From NCBI GenBank assembly GCA_965208025.1, contig OZ242302.1, positions 1,240,001-1,304,000 on the forward strand: DNA of 64,000 nt. Reading direction: 5' to 3'. The DNA is from Bin80 sp965208025. GTDB taxonomy: Bacteria > Bacteroidota > Rhodothermia > Rhodothermales > Bin80. Numbering within the stretch: position 1 is the first letter of the stretch; every line of letters starts with the position of its first letter. The translations under genes and the position numbers were made by a program. The notes beneath the pieces were generated by a model. The model did no database searches. It had not been told where the DNA came from and saw nothing but the letters and a program-made list of their open reading frames with translations. Positions 19,139-27,527 of this stretch are shown here, piece after piece.

Positions 19139-19609
19139 TTAGTTAGCAGACAAGGGCTGGATGGATCCGCCTGCTGCCTGAATTTTTTGTTTGGCTGATT
19201 GACTGTAAGCATGAACCTCTATATTCAAGGCAACACTTAACTCACCATCTCCAAGAATTTTGACTCGATCATTTTTGCGAATTAATCCCGCTGCAATCAG
19301 TACATCCGGTGTGATGGAGACGTCGGCGCTCAACTTGCCAGATTCAACGTGCGAGGATAACTGATTAAGATTGATCACATTGTAGGTAATTCGGTTCGGA
19401 TTCTTGAAGCCGAATTTGGGGACTCGGCGCTGAAGGGGCATCTGGCCACCTTCAAACCATGAAGGCATGCGATGATTGCCCGTGCGGCTTTTCTGCCCTT
19501 TATTGCCGCGCGTTGAGCTATGTCCTCCTTTACCTGATCCAACCCCACGACCAAGCCGCTTATTCCGCCTAGTGGCTCCCTTTGCGGGTTTGAGTGTTCC
19601 TAAATTCAT
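19139..19609 (-). CDS. rplO: 50S ribosomal protein L15
   Basis: 156 residues: MNLGTLKPAKGATRRNKRLG, the glycine-rich RGVGSGKGGHSSTRGNKGQ and FEGGQMPLQRRVPKFGFKNP are the L15 hallmarks. It overlaps the rpmD stop by 4 bases (ATGA), so the two are coupled. Confidence 0.97.
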   Translation of the reverse strand: MNLGTLKPAKGATRRNKRLGRGVGSGKGGHSSTRGNKGQKSRTGNHRMPSWFEGGQMPLQRRVPKFGFKNPNRITYNVINLNQLSSHVESGKLSADVSITPDVLIAAGLIRKNDRVKILGDGELSVALNIEVHAYSQSAKQKIQAAGGSIQPLSAN

Positions 19610-19815
19610 TCGTCTGAATTCGTTTCCTGCCCATGAGAAGTATGTTCCTTGATCTCAACTAAATGAGATACCTTGTCCAGCATCCCCCGAATCATCGGCG
19701 AATCATTGTGCACCACCGTATGGCGAATACGTCGAAGTCCGAGTGCTTTCATGGTTCGGCGTTGCCGAGCGGAAGTGCCAATCAGGCTTCGTGATTGGGT
19801 AATTTCAAGTGACAT
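19606..19815 (-). CDS. rpmD: 50S ribosomal protein L30
   Basis: 69 residues with the L30 fold: ITQSRSLIGTSARQRRTMKALGL, then RHTVVHNDSPMIRGMLDKVSHLV. The last residues (EHTSHGQETNSDE) are a short extra tail. It lies between rpsE and rplO, as usual. Confidence 0.95.
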   Translation of the reverse strand: MSLEITQSRSLIGTSARQRRTMKALGLRRIRHTVVHNDSPMIRGMLDKVSHLVEIKEHTSHGQETNSDE

Positions 19816-19821
19816 GATTTT

Positions 19822-20355
19822 CTATCCTTCAAATACGCGGTGCAGAGGAATACCACGGCGACGCGCAACTTCAAGAGGGTGCTCCAAACTGCGAAGAGCA
19901 TTCATCGTAGCAGCGACCTGATTGTGCGGATTACTTGATCCGAGCGACTTGGAGAGTACATTTGTGATTCCTACACATTCAAGAACTGCTCGCACTCCAC
20001 CGCCAGCGATCACACCTGTACCGGGAGAGGCAGGTTTCAAGAGTACACAACCAGCATCTTTCTTTCCAATCACTCGGTGGGGAATACTCCCATCCTTTGT
20101 AACTGGTACAGAGATTAAACGCTTCTTTGCATCCTCTGTCCCTTTTTTGATTGCATCCGCCACTTCGTTTGCTTTTCCCAACCCGGCACCAACATGGCCT
20201 TGACCATCTCCAACGACTACCACCGCATTAAAGGAAAACCTGCGTCCACCTTTGACCACCTTTGCAACACGATTGACCTTTACCAAGCGATCAATCCATT
20301 CGGATTGTTCTCCAGACTCGTCGCGATTGCGCTGTTGATTATGCCTCGTTTGCAT
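19822..20355 (-). CDS. rpsE: 30S ribosomal protein S5
   Basis: 177 residues. The dsRNA-binding N-terminal half contains WIDRLVKVNRVAKVVKGGRR and FNAVVVVGDGQGHVGAGLGK; the C-terminal half has VIGKKDAGCVLLKPASPGTG. S5 helps decoding accuracy and mRNA unwinding at the entry channel. The first 18 residues are a variable leader. Confidence 0.97.
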   Translation of the reverse strand: MQTRHNQQRNRDESGEQSEWIDRLVKVNRVAKVVKGGRRFSFNAVVVVGDGQGHVGAGLGKANEVADAIKKGTEDAKKRLISVPVTKDGSIPHRVIGKKDAGCVLLKPASPGTGVIAGGGVRAVLECVGITNVLSKSLGSSNPHNQVAATMNALRSLEHPLEVARRRGIPLHRVFEG

Positions 20356-20379
20356 TCAGACTGTTGATCTATGTTTTGA

Positions 20380-20745
20380 TTAAAATTCCAACCCACCTTT
20401 GCGAGCCCCTTCGGCCAAAGATCGGACACGTCCGTGATAGCGATAGCCATTACGGTCAAAGACGGCCTTCTTGATTCCGTGTTCCATAGCACGCGAAGCG
20501 AGTCGTTCCCCAACAACTGATCCTGCATTCACTGGGGAGTCCGCTTTATGTCCTTCGTCCAGCGAGGATGAGGCGACCAGCGTTTGGCTGTTATCATCAT
20601 TGATCAATTGCGCATAGATATTCCGGTTACTCCGAAATACAGTCAGTCGAGGACGTTCAGCGGTCCCATGGACTTTTCGGCGAATACTTCGCTTCGTGCG
20701 ATACCTTCGCACAGCTCGATCTGATTTGAATTTACGAATGGCCAT
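20380..20745 (-). CDS. rplR: 50S ribosomal protein L18
   Basis: 121 residues from the ATG at 20745. It shows RRYRTKRSIRRKVHGTAERPRL and VFRSNRNIYAQLINDD, and ends DRNGYRYHGRVRSLAEGARKGGLEF, all typical of L18, which delivers 5S rRNA to the large subunit. A TTG at 20760 would lengthen it by five residues but touches the rplF stop. Confidence 0.97.
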   Translation of the reverse strand: MAIRKFKSDRAVRRYRTKRSIRRKVHGTAERPRLTVFRSNRNIYAQLINDDNSQTLVASSSLDEGHKADSPVNAGSVVGERLASRAMEHGIKKAVFDRNGYRYHGRVRSLAEGARKGGLEF

Positions 20746-20760
20746 TATCCGCGCTGTCAA

Positions 20761-21318
20761 CTATTTAGATGCCGTTTTGCCGGCTTTTCGCCGTACATAC
20801 TCATTCACGTAACGAATTCCTTTCCCTTTGTAGGGTTCTGGTGGACGAAGGGAGCGAATTTTGGCAGCGACCTGTCCAACCGCCTGCTTATCGGTCCCCG
20901 AAACAATCACCTTGGAAGTTCGTCCCCGTCCACCACCATCGGCAGTGATATCTACGCCTTCGGGAGGGACAAAGAAGATGGGGTGAGAATATCCAACGGC
21001 TAACTCTAGAACACCGTTCTTCACCTCCGCTCGAGTACCAACTCCAATGATTTCCAGTTCTTTCTGGAACCCGTTACATACACCTGTCACCATGTTCGAT
21101 AGAAGTGAACGATAGAGTCCATGCATGGCCCGATGACGCTTTTGATCCGTTGGTCTGGAAACCTTGAGTTCATTCGCCTCCTGAGATAGGATCAACTCGG
21201 GAGATACCTGCAGCTGCAGACTCCCTTTCGGACCCGTCACCGTGACCTCGTTGCCCTTAGAAATCTCAATTCGGACTCCCTCTTGAATGACAATGCTTTG
21301 TTTTCCAATCCTAGACAT
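20761..21318 (-). CDS. rplF: 50S ribosomal protein L6
   Basis: 185 residues with two related L6 domains, beginning MSRIGKQSIVIQEGV and ending with RPPEPYKGKGIRYVNEYVRRKAGK. It binds near the sarcin-ricin loop. An upstream extension to 21354 overlaps rpsH and was not used. Confidence 0.97.
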   Translation of the reverse strand: MSRIGKQSIVIQEGVRIEISKGNEVTVTGPKGSLQLQVSPELILSQEANELKVSRPTDQKRHRAMHGLYRSLLSNMVTGVCNGFQKELEIIGVGTRAEVKNGVLELAVGYSHPIFFVPPEGVDITADGGGRGRTSKVIVSGTDKQAVGQVAAKIRSLRPPEPYKGKGIRYVNEYVRRKAGKTASK

Positions 21319-21319
21319 C

Positions 21320-21721
21320 TTAAAATACATGCGCAAGCACTTCTCCACCAACATGGATGCGCTTAGCTTCTTTATCGGTCATCACTCCCTGAGATGTAGA
21401 CAAAATGGCGACCCCAAGCCCATTCTGTACACGAGGCAGATTATCCGCCTTAACATAGACTCTCAAACCAGGTTTGGAGATCCGTTTCATGGATCGGATG
21501 GCCCCATTCCCGTGACGGTCATACTTGAGAAAAATACGCAAGCGTCCTTGCCCTTCATCATCTACATTGAGATACCGTGTGATGTATCCCTTGTCCTTCA
21601 GGATCTGAGTCATGGCCCGCTTGATTCGAGAGGCTGGAATATCTGTATACCTGTGTCCCGCCATCTGCGCATTCCGCAATCTGGCAAGATAATCTCCAAC
21701 TGGATCTGTGATTACCCCCAT
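21320..21721 (-). CDS. rpsH: 30S ribosomal protein S8
   Basis: 133 residues. MGVITDPVGDYLARLRNAQMAG opens the protein and the conserved C-terminal STSQGVMTDKEAKRIHVGGEVLAHVF closes it. S8 is a core 16S binder and, in E. coli, the spc-operon repressor. The ATG at 21721 matches the family better than the frame start at 21733. Confidence 0.97.
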   Translation of the reverse strand: MGVITDPVGDYLARLRNAQMAGHRYTDIPASRIKRAMTQILKDKGYITRYLNVDDEGQGRLRIFLKYDRHGNGAIRSMKRISKPGLRVYVKADNLPRVQNGLGVAILSTSQGVMTDKEAKRIHVGGEVLAHVF

Positions 21722-21726
21722 TCTGA

Positions 21727-21996
21727 TTACCAACTTGATTTACGAATTCCTGGAATTTTACCTGCTCGGGCCATGTCACGAAAAGCAATTCTTGAGAGAC
21801 CATAGACTCGAATATACCCACGTGCACGACCAGTGAGTTGGCACCGATTGCGAAGCCTGGACGGGCTACCATCCCGAGGAAGAGCCTGGAGGGCAGCATA
21901 ATCGCCTTTGGCGCGTAGTTCTGCCCGGCGCTCAGCATATTGCGCAACCATTCGTTCACGTTTTTTCTGTCGAGCTATTACACTTTTTTTTGCCAT
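21727..21996 (-). CDS. rpsN: 30S ribosomal protein S14 (zinc-free form)
   Basis: 89 residues: MAKKSVIARQKKRERMVAQYAERRAE and the C-terminal GRARGYIRVYGLSRIAFRDMARAGKIPGIRKSSW. The length and the absence of the two CxxC pairs place it in the long, zinc-independent S14 class. Confidence 0.97.
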   Translation of the reverse strand: MAKKSVIARQKKRERMVAQYAERRAELRAKGDYAALQALPRDGSPSRLRNRCQLTGRARGYIRVYGLSRIAFRDMARAGKIPGIRKSSW

Positions 21997-22016
21997 AAAC
22001 CTATTGATTCACTTGA

Positions 22017-22586
22017 TCAAGCGACTTGACTTTGCCGACGCACAAACGGCATTCCTAATTCTTTCAGTAATGCAAACGCTTCCTCATCAGATGAGGCGCT
22101 GGTCACAAATGTCAGTCCCAAACCCGAAATGCGATCAATCTGATCCACACTAATCTCGGGAAAGATAATTTGCTCCTTGATTCCGAGGGAATAGTTCCCC
22201 CGACCATCAAAGCTTCCATCTGGAACCCCTCGAAAGTCTCGTACACGCGGCAGAGCGAGCGTAATCAACCGATCGAGAAATTCCCACATCCGATCCCCCC
22301 GCAGCGTCACACTCGCTCCGATCGGCATTCCCTCTCGAAGCTTAAAGTTAGAGACACTTTTGCGCGCCCGCCGAATAGCTGGCTGCTGCCCTGTGATCCG
22401 ACGTAACTCATCCACCGCACCGTCAATGAGCTTCTGATTCTGTGTTGCCTCACCGACTCCTTTGTTGATCGTTATTTTCACAAGACGTGGAACCTCCATT
22501 CGGTTTCCATAGGAAAACTGCTTGATCAACTGATCGGTGATCTCTGATTTATAGCGCGTCTTTAAGCGGGGCTCGTAGTTTGCCAT
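22017..22586 (-). CDS. rplE: 50S ribosomal protein L5
   Basis: 189 residues with VPRLVKITINKGVGEATQN, the TGQQPAIRRARKSVSNFKLREG block and RDFRGVPDGSFDGRGNYSLG. L5 binds 5S rRNA and the P-site tRNA. It lies 3 bases after rplX. Confidence 0.97.
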   Translation of the reverse strand: MANYEPRLKTRYKSEITDQLIKQFSYGNRMEVPRLVKITINKGVGEATQNQKLIDGAVDELRRITGQQPAIRRARKSVSNFKLREGMPIGASVTLRGDRMWEFLDRLITLALPRVRDFRGVPDGSFDGRGNYSLGIKEQIIFPEISVDQIDRISGLGLTFVTSASSDEEAFALLKELGMPFVRRQSQVA

Positions 22587-22589
22587 GAC

Positions 22590-22970
22590 CTAATTCAGCT
22601 CCTCACCTGTTGATTTGGCGTATCGGATCCATTCTCCCCGTCCGGTTTCAGGATCCTCAATTCGTTTCCGACCAATACGAGTGGCATCTCCGTTACTGTC
22701 GACGGGTTGTATGTTGGAAATATGGATTGCAATTTCACGCTGTACCCGGCCTCCCTGAGGATAGGTCTGGTTGGGACGGGTATGACGAATCCGTAAATTG
22801 ACCCCTTCAACAATCACCCGTTGCCGTTCGGGAAATACTCGAAGGACTTTCCCTACGTATCCTCGTTCTCGGTCGGGGCTATCCTTGGACGCTGTAATCG
22901 CCTTAGTTAACATGACCATGTCACCTTTTTTGACATGAGTCTTTTTTGTTTTTCGTCGGGATTGGGACAT
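22590..22970 (-). CDS. rplX: 50S ribosomal protein L24
   Basis: 126 residues, somewhat longer than the common 100-105. The KOW motif reads HVKKGDMVMLTKAITASKD and RGYVGKVLRVFPERQRVIVEG. The C-terminal part (ATRIGRKRIEDPETGRGEWIRY) carries the usual end with small additions. L24 starts 50S assembly. The ATG at 22970 is used; the frame also has a TTG at 22976. Confidence 0.96.
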   Translation of the reverse strand: MSQSRRKTKKTHVKKGDMVMLTKAITASKDSPDRERGYVGKVLRVFPERQRVIVEGVNLRIRHTRPNQTYPQGGRVQREIAIHISNIQPVDSNGDATRIGRKRIEDPETGRGEWIRYAKSTGEELN

Positions 22971-22983
22971 GAGCAATCGTTAT

Positions 22984-23352
22984 CTAAATCACTTCGGGGG
23001 CCAAGGAAACAATCCGCATGTATTGTTTTTCGCGTAACTCCCGTGCCACGGGTCCGAAAATTCTCGTTCCCCGAGGCTCGCCTTGAGCATTCAGGAGAAC
23101 CGCAGCATTTTCATCAAACCGGATATAGGATCCATCCATTCGGCGTAACTCCTTCCGCGTACGAACAACCACCGCTCGGGATACATCTCCTTTCTTCACA
23201 TTCCCGCCTGGGATTGCAGACTTGACCGACACAACGATACAATCGCCAATGCGGGCGTAGCGTCGACCACTTCCTCCAAGTACACGAATACACAGTACTT
23301 CTTTGGCGCCGCTATTGTCTGCTACGGCTAATCTGGATTCCTGCTGTATCAT
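22984..23352 (-). CDS. rplN: 50S ribosomal protein L14
   Basis: 122 residues, the normal length. MIQQESRLAVADNSGAKEVLCIRVLGG and GVSRA-like DVSRAVVVRTRKELRR are diagnostic. L14 forms an intersubunit bridge. Confidence 0.97.
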   Translation of the reverse strand: MIQQESRLAVADNSGAKEVLCIRVLGGSGRRYARIGDCIVVSVKSAIPGGNVKKGDVSRAVVVRTRKELRRMDGSYIRFDENAAVLLNAQGEPRGTRIFGPVARELREKQYMRIVSLAPEVI

Positions 23353-23361
23353 TGGACTAGG

Positions 23362-23625
23362 TTATTTCGCACGCTCCACAATTTCAATAAAACGCCATCT
23401 CTTCTTCTTACTCAGGGGCCTGACTTCGGCGATACGCACCGTATCCCCTTCGTTCGCTTGCTCCAACTCATCATGGGCAAAGAGACGACTACTTTTTTTA
23501 ATGAACTTACCATAAATTGGATGCCGTACTTGGCGCTGAATTCCCACTACGATAGTCTTCTCCATCTTGTTGCTAACAACAATACCTATCCGTTCTTTAC
23601 GGGACGATCGTTTTACTTCACTCAT
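23362..23625 (-). CDS. rpsQ: 30S ribosomal protein S17
   Basis: 87 residues: RKERIGIVVSNKMEKTIVVG, then RRLFAHDE-like SRLFAHDELEQANEGDTVRIAEVRPLSKKKRWR. An OB-fold primary binder of 16S rRNA. Located between rpmC and rplN as expected. Confidence 0.97.
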   Translation of the reverse strand: MSEVKRSSRKERIGIVVSNKMEKTIVVGIQRQVRHPIYGKFIKKSSRLFAHDELEQANEGDTVRIAEVRPLSKKKRWRFIEIVERAK

Positions 23626-23631
23626 TAGATC

Positions 23632-23823
23632 TTAGGCAGCTTGCTGCTTGAGAATTGTTTTCAAACGTGCTAAAAAGCGACGCTTTTCTCGGAGTAGCAA
23701 TGGGTTTTCTAATCGTGCAATTGCATGTCTAAATTTTAGCTCAGACAACTGCTCCTCTTCTTCACGAATACGCTCCTGCACCTCCTGGAGGCTGAGCGCT
23801 CGTATTTCAGACACTTTCATCAT
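23632..23823 (-). CDS. rpmC: 50S ribosomal protein L29
   Basis: 63 residues forming a two-helix hairpin: SEIRALSLQEVQERIREEEE and LKFRHAIARLENPLLLREKRR. It sits at the tunnel exit next to L23 and helps form the docking site for signal recognition particle and trigger factor. Two ATG codons in a row make the exact start uncertain by one residue. Confidence 0.96.
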   Translation of the reverse strand: MMKVSEIRALSLQEVQERIREEEEQLSELKFRHAIARLENPLLLREKRRFLARLKTILKQQAA

Positions 23824-23826
23824 GGT

Positions 23827-24252
23827 CTAGTTCTCCACATAATCTGGCCGAACAACAAATTTTGTTTTGATCGGTAATTTTTGCTGAGCCAGCCGCATGG
23901 ACTCCTTCGCAAGATCCAGTGGAACCCCCCCTCCGATTTCAAACAGAATACGACCTGGATGAACCTGCGCAGCCCAATGATCAATGGCCCCTTTTCCTTT
24001 CCCCATACGAACTTCCGCCGGCTTACTGGTAATTGGTTTATCGGGAAAAATTCGGATATACACTTTGCCGATACGTTTCATTCGACGTGTCATAGCGATC
24101 CTGGCAGCTTCAATCTGCCGACTGGATACTCGCCCCGGTTCAAGTGCTTTGATCGCAAAATCTCCAAAATCCACTCGAGCGCCCCGAGTCGCATTCCCTT
24201 TAATTCGTCCTTTTTGTTGTTTGCGGTACTTTGTCCGCTTGGGCATCAACAT
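23827..24252 (-). CDS. rplP: 50S ribosomal protein L16
   Basis: 141 residues. MLMPKRTKYRKQQKGR at the start, the loop GKGKGAIDHWAAQVHPGRILFEIGG and the C-terminal AQQKLPIKTKFV define L16, which contacts A-site tRNA. The gene ends 4 bases before rpmC. Confidence 0.97.
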   Translation of the reverse strand: MLMPKRTKYRKQQKGRIKGNATRGARVDFGDFAIKALEPGRVSSRQIEAARIAMTRRMKRIGKVYIRIFPDKPITSKPAEVRMGKGKGAIDHWAAQVHPGRILFEIGGGVPLDLAKESMRLAQQKLPIKTKFVVRPDYVEN

Positions 24253-24267
24253 GATTTCGTCTCTCCT

Positions 24268-25074
24268 TTATCCCTGATTATTTCGACGATTTGCACCTCT
24301 GCGACCACCTCCCTGGGCCCCTCCGCGTCCTCCACGTTTACCTCGGCGGCGGTCACGCGCTTTACTGCTTTCGCTCCCGCGGCCTCCAGTCTGCATCTGG
24401 CGCAGTTGCTGGCGCTGGGCCTGAACATTTGGACTCAAATCTGGGCGTCCCAGAATTTCACCACGATAGACCCAAACTTTTACACCTGTAGTTCCATAAA
24501 TTGAGTAGGCAGTGGCTTCGGCATAGTCAATGTCAGCTCGGATCGTATGCAATGGCACACGACCTTCCAAATATTGTTCAACACGCCCCATCTCTGCCCC
24601 TCCAAGTCTCCCACTCACTTTGATCCGAATTCCCTGGGCTCCCATTCGCATGGCACCTTGCAAGGCCTGTTTCATGGCACGTCGGAAGGAAACCCGACCT
24701 TCAAGCTGCTGGGCCACATTCTGAGCGACCAGACTTGCATCTAACTCTGGGCGCTTGATCTCATTGATATTGACCTGGATCTCCTTGGTCGTAATCCGTT
24801 TGAGTTCCTCACGAAGCTTCTCAACTTCCTGTCCACCACGGCCAATAACCACACCTGGCCGACTGGTATGTAACGTTAAAATGATCCGCTTGGGCGTGCG
24901 TTCAATTACGACACGGCTGAGTCCAGCCCGTTTCAACCGTGCGGTCAAATAGCGACGAAGCTCCTGATCTTCAAAGAGCTTCGCAGAAATGTCTTTTTTT
25001 CGAGCGTACCAGTTTGAATCCCAACCCCGAATTGTACCAAGACGAAAACCTACTGGATGTGTTTTTTGACCCAT
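24268..25074 (-). CDS. rpsC: 30S ribosomal protein S3 with RG-rich tail
   Basis: 268 residues. KH domain with HTSRPGVVIGRGGQEVEKLREEL, then ARRKETRPS-like region VSFRRAMKQALQGAMRMGAQGIRI and the conserved YGTTGVKVWVYRGEI. The last 45 residues or so are an Arg/Gly/Asn-rich extension (GGRGGAQGGGRRGANRRNNQ) that is likely disordered. S3 lines the mRNA entry and has helicase function with S4 and S5. Confidence 0.97.
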   Translation of the reverse strand: MGQKTHPVGFRLGTIRGWDSNWYARKKDISAKLFEDQELRRYLTARLKRAGLSRVVIERTPKRIILTLHTSRPGVVIGRGGQEVEKLREELKRITTKEIQVNINEIKRPELDASLVAQNVAQQLEGRVSFRRAMKQALQGAMRMGAQGIRIKVSGRLGGAEMGRVEQYLEGRVPLHTIRADIDYAEATAYSIYGTTGVKVWVYRGEILGRPDLSPNVQAQRQQLRQMQTGGRGSESSKARDRRRGKRGGRGGAQGGGRRGANRRNNQG

Positions 25075-25093
25075 TTATAATGCTACAAAGCTG

Positions 25094-25438
25094 CTATATT
25101 TCGGCGTGAACAATTACGGTTAGATGGCTCATTCGCTTTTGGATGGGATGTGCCCGTCCGCGAGCTGCAGGTTGCATCCGCTTCAGCACTGGCCCTTCAT
25201 CCACCTTGATCTCCTTGATAAATAGATCACTCTCATCAAATCTCTGTCCACCAGATTTCTCCATCAAGTTATAGACGGCAGACCGGATGGCCAATGTTAC
25301 AGGCCGAGTGGCGGCCTGAGGTAGAAAATGTAGGATATTGAGTGCATTGGCAACCGATTGCCCCCTGACCACATTTACCACACGCCGCATTTTACGCGGC
25401 GAACTGGGAATATACTTACGAATTGCGCGTGCCTCCAT
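25094..25438 (-). CDS. rplV: 50S ribosomal protein L22
   Basis: 114 residues: ARAIRKYIPSSPRKMRRVVNVVRG at the N-terminus and the beta-hairpin VLKRMQPAARGRAHPIQKRMSHLTV that lines the exit tunnel. No insertion is seen in the hairpin. Confidence 0.97.
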   Translation of the reverse strand: MEARAIRKYIPSSPRKMRRVVNVVRGQSVANALNILHFLPQAATRPVTLAIRSAVYNLMEKSGGQRFDESDLFIKEIKVDEGPVLKRMQPAARGRAHPIQKRMSHLTVIVHAEI

Positions 25439-25445
25439 GAATTAA

Positions 25446-25724
25446 TTACCCCCGTCTATCTTTTTTAAGTCCTGCATGTCCGCGAAAATTTCTGGTCGGC
25501 GAAAACTCACCCAAACGATGTCCAACCATATTTTCGGTCACATAAACAGGAATAAATTGTCTCCCGTTGTGCACGGCAAAAGTATGCCCCACAAAATCAG
25601 GTGTGATCATGGAGGCTCGGCTCCAGGTCTTCAAGACCTTCTTTTTGTCCGACTGGTTAAGTTGATCCACCTTCTTTTGAAGTTTATGGTGAACAAAGGG
25701 GCCTTTTTTGAGCGATCGTGCCAT
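25446..25724 (-). CDS. rpsS: 30S ribosomal protein S19
   Basis: 92 residues: MARSLKKGPFVHHKLQKKV, KTWSRASMITPDFVGHTFAVHNG, VGHRLGEFSPTRNFRGHAG. S19 works with S13 in the head of the 30S subunit. Confidence 0.97.
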   Translation of the reverse strand: MARSLKKGPFVHHKLQKKVDQLNQSDKKKVLKTWSRASMITPDFVGHTFAVHNGRQFIPVYVTENMVGHRLGEFSPTRNFRGHAGLKKDRRG

Positions 25725-25732
25725 GGTTACCG

Positions 25733-26566
25733 TTATCTGCGTTTCGCGTCACGCCGACGCACAATATACTTGTTTGAACTTGCGTTTCGCTTCCGCGTCT
25801 TGTACCCTTTGGCGGGAATTCCAGAAGGAGAACGTGGATGACCACCACTTGCTTTCCCTTCTCCGCCTCCCATCGGATGATCAACAGGATTCATGGCCAC
25901 CCCCCTGACTTTGGGTCGGACTCCCATCCAACGCCGACGTCCGGCTTTCCCCAGATCAATATTCATATGATCTGGATTACTTGTCGTCCCAACCGTAGCG
26001 CGACAGTCCGAAAGGATTCGCCGAATCTCTCCACTGGGGAGCCTCAGCGTAACATATTTGCCCTCTCGAGCGGTTAGTTGAGCGAATGTGCCCGCGGAGC
26101 GGGCTAGCTGTGCTCCCTTACCGGGCTTCATTTCAATGGCGTGAACAAAGGTTCCCAAAGGAATGTACCCCAATGGCAAACAATTACCGATTTCTGGTGG
26201 GGCATCCGGCCCATTCTCAACCTTCTGATCTACGACAAGCTTATCTGGAGCAATCACATACCGCTTTTCTCCATCTGCGTAGACGAGTAATGCGATCCGA
26301 GCCGATCGGTTTGGATCATACTGAATACTTGCGACTCTAGCTGGAATCCCATCCTTGTTTCGTCGAAAATCAATCATGCGATAGCGTCGTTTATGGCGGC
26401 CTCCTTGATGACGCACCATAATCCGACCCGTAGAGTTACGACCTCCACGACGTTTGACTGGATGTAAAAGATTTTTCTCCGGCGTCCCATGGGTAATCTG
26501 CTCAAAAGCAGACACAGAGCGCTGACGCTGGCCCGGCGTGACAGGATTGAGTTTACGAATAGCCAT
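25733..26566 (-). CDS. rplB: 50S ribosomal protein L2
   Basis: 277 residues. RNSTGRIMVRHQGGRHKRRYR and the near-invariant VRGVAMNPVDHPMGGGEGK, which includes the conserved His needed for peptidyl transfer assembly. It ends with the basic RKRNASSNKYIVRRRDAKRR. Confidence 0.98.
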   Translation of the reverse strand: MAIRKLNPVTPGQRQRSVSAFEQITHGTPEKNLLHPVKRRGGRNSTGRIMVRHQGGRHKRRYRMIDFRRNKDGIPARVASIQYDPNRSARIALLVYADGEKRYVIAPDKLVVDQKVENGPDAPPEIGNCLPLGYIPLGTFVHAIEMKPGKGAQLARSAGTFAQLTAREGKYVTLRLPSGEIRRILSDCRATVGTTSNPDHMNIDLGKAGRRRWMGVRPKVRGVAMNPVDHPMGGGEGKASGGHPRSPSGIPAKGYKTRKRNASSNKYIVRRRDAKRR

Positions 26567-26569
26567 CCC

Positions 26570-26869
26570 CTATATGGTTTCAAAGAAATCAATCGCCTGA
26601 CTTCCAGGAAGAAGGGTAACGATCGCTTTCTTGTAACTGGAAGTACGACCGATACGCACCCCCCGACGCGTCATCTGACGGCGGTGCTTCCCGCGAACAT
26701 GGAGGGTTCGCACCTCCTTGATTTTCACCTCGGGAAACCGCTGTTGGATGGCATGCTTAATTTCAATTTTGTTCGCTTTGGGATCTACGATAAATGCGTA
26801 GTGCCCCTCTTCCATCTGCGCGGAGAGCCTCTCAGTCACCAATGGACGAATTAATACCTGTCGACTCAT
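26570..26869 (-). CDS. rplW: 50S ribosomal protein L23
   Basis: 99 residues from the ATG at 26869 (MSRQVLIRPLVTERLSAQMEE). The core VDPKANKIEIKHAIQQRFPEVKIKEVRT is typical. The start codon overlaps the rplD stop by 4 bases. The longer frame to 26917 lies within rplD and is not used. Confidence 0.96.
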   Translation of the reverse strand: MSRQVLIRPLVTERLSAQMEEGHYAFIVDPKANKIEIKHAIQQRFPEVKIKEVRTLHVRGKHRRQMTRRGVRIGRTSSYKKAIVTLLPGSQAIDFFETI

Positions 26870-27522
26870 TGGGATTCGTTGCTTTGATTCTGCGTTGGGG
26901 CCCAGAGGTGACTCCAAACCGAAAGTGCATCCTCTTCACATACCAATATTTTTGCACGAAGAACATCCTCGGTACTAACATTTCGCGCTTCGCGTACCAC
27001 GACACGGTGAAGGTTTTTGCTTGAGCGGAAAACTTCAGGACTATGGGACTTGGTCACGATCAATATGGGTTGCCCCTTGATCTCCAGGTTCCCGAGTAGC
27101 GTATCAAGCTCGCGCGAACTGGGTAGTTCATAGTTGAGAGGATCAATCACACGGATTGCCTCTTCACGGGCTTTGTAACTGAGAGCAGAGCACCGGGCAT
27201 TCCGCTGTACTTTTTTGTTAATCCGCACAGCATAGCGATGGGGACGGGGACCAAAAATTCGCCCGCCACCTCGGCGCAATGGCGAAGCCGCATTCCCGGC
27301 ACGGGAGAGCCCCGTACCTTTCTGGCGGTATAGCTTCCGATTTGCCCCTTTCACTTCTCCCCTCTCCTTGGTCTTATGCGTGCCTTGGCGAGCAGCAGCT
27401 TGCGTCCGTCGAACATCTAACCAGAGGACATGATCGTTCGGATCAACACCGAAGATGGCCGGATCAAGGGAGACCTCTCGGCCAGCCAGACTCCCATTAT
27501 GCTGATATACGTCCAATTTCAT
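26866..27522 (-). CDS. rplD: 50S ribosomal protein L4
   Basis: 218 residues. GTHKTKERGEVKGANRKLYRQKGTG and ARHGSRR-like SPLRRGGGRIFGPRPHRY form the extended loop that reaches the exit tunnel. The ATG at 27522 gives MKLDVYQHNG. In E. coli L4 regulates the S10 operon; nothing here shows whether that applies. Confidence 0.97.
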   Translation of the reverse strand: MKLDVYQHNGSLAGREVSLDPAIFGVDPNDHVLWLDVRRTQAAARQGTHKTKERGEVKGANRKLYRQKGTGLSRAGNAASPLRRGGGRIFGPRPHRYAVRINKKVQRNARCSALSYKAREEAIRVIDPLNYELPSSRELDTLLGNLEIKGQPILIVTKSHSPEVFRSSKNLHRVVVREARNVSTEDVLRAKILVCEEDALSVWSHLWAPTQNQSNESQ

Positions 27523-27527
27523 CGGGA

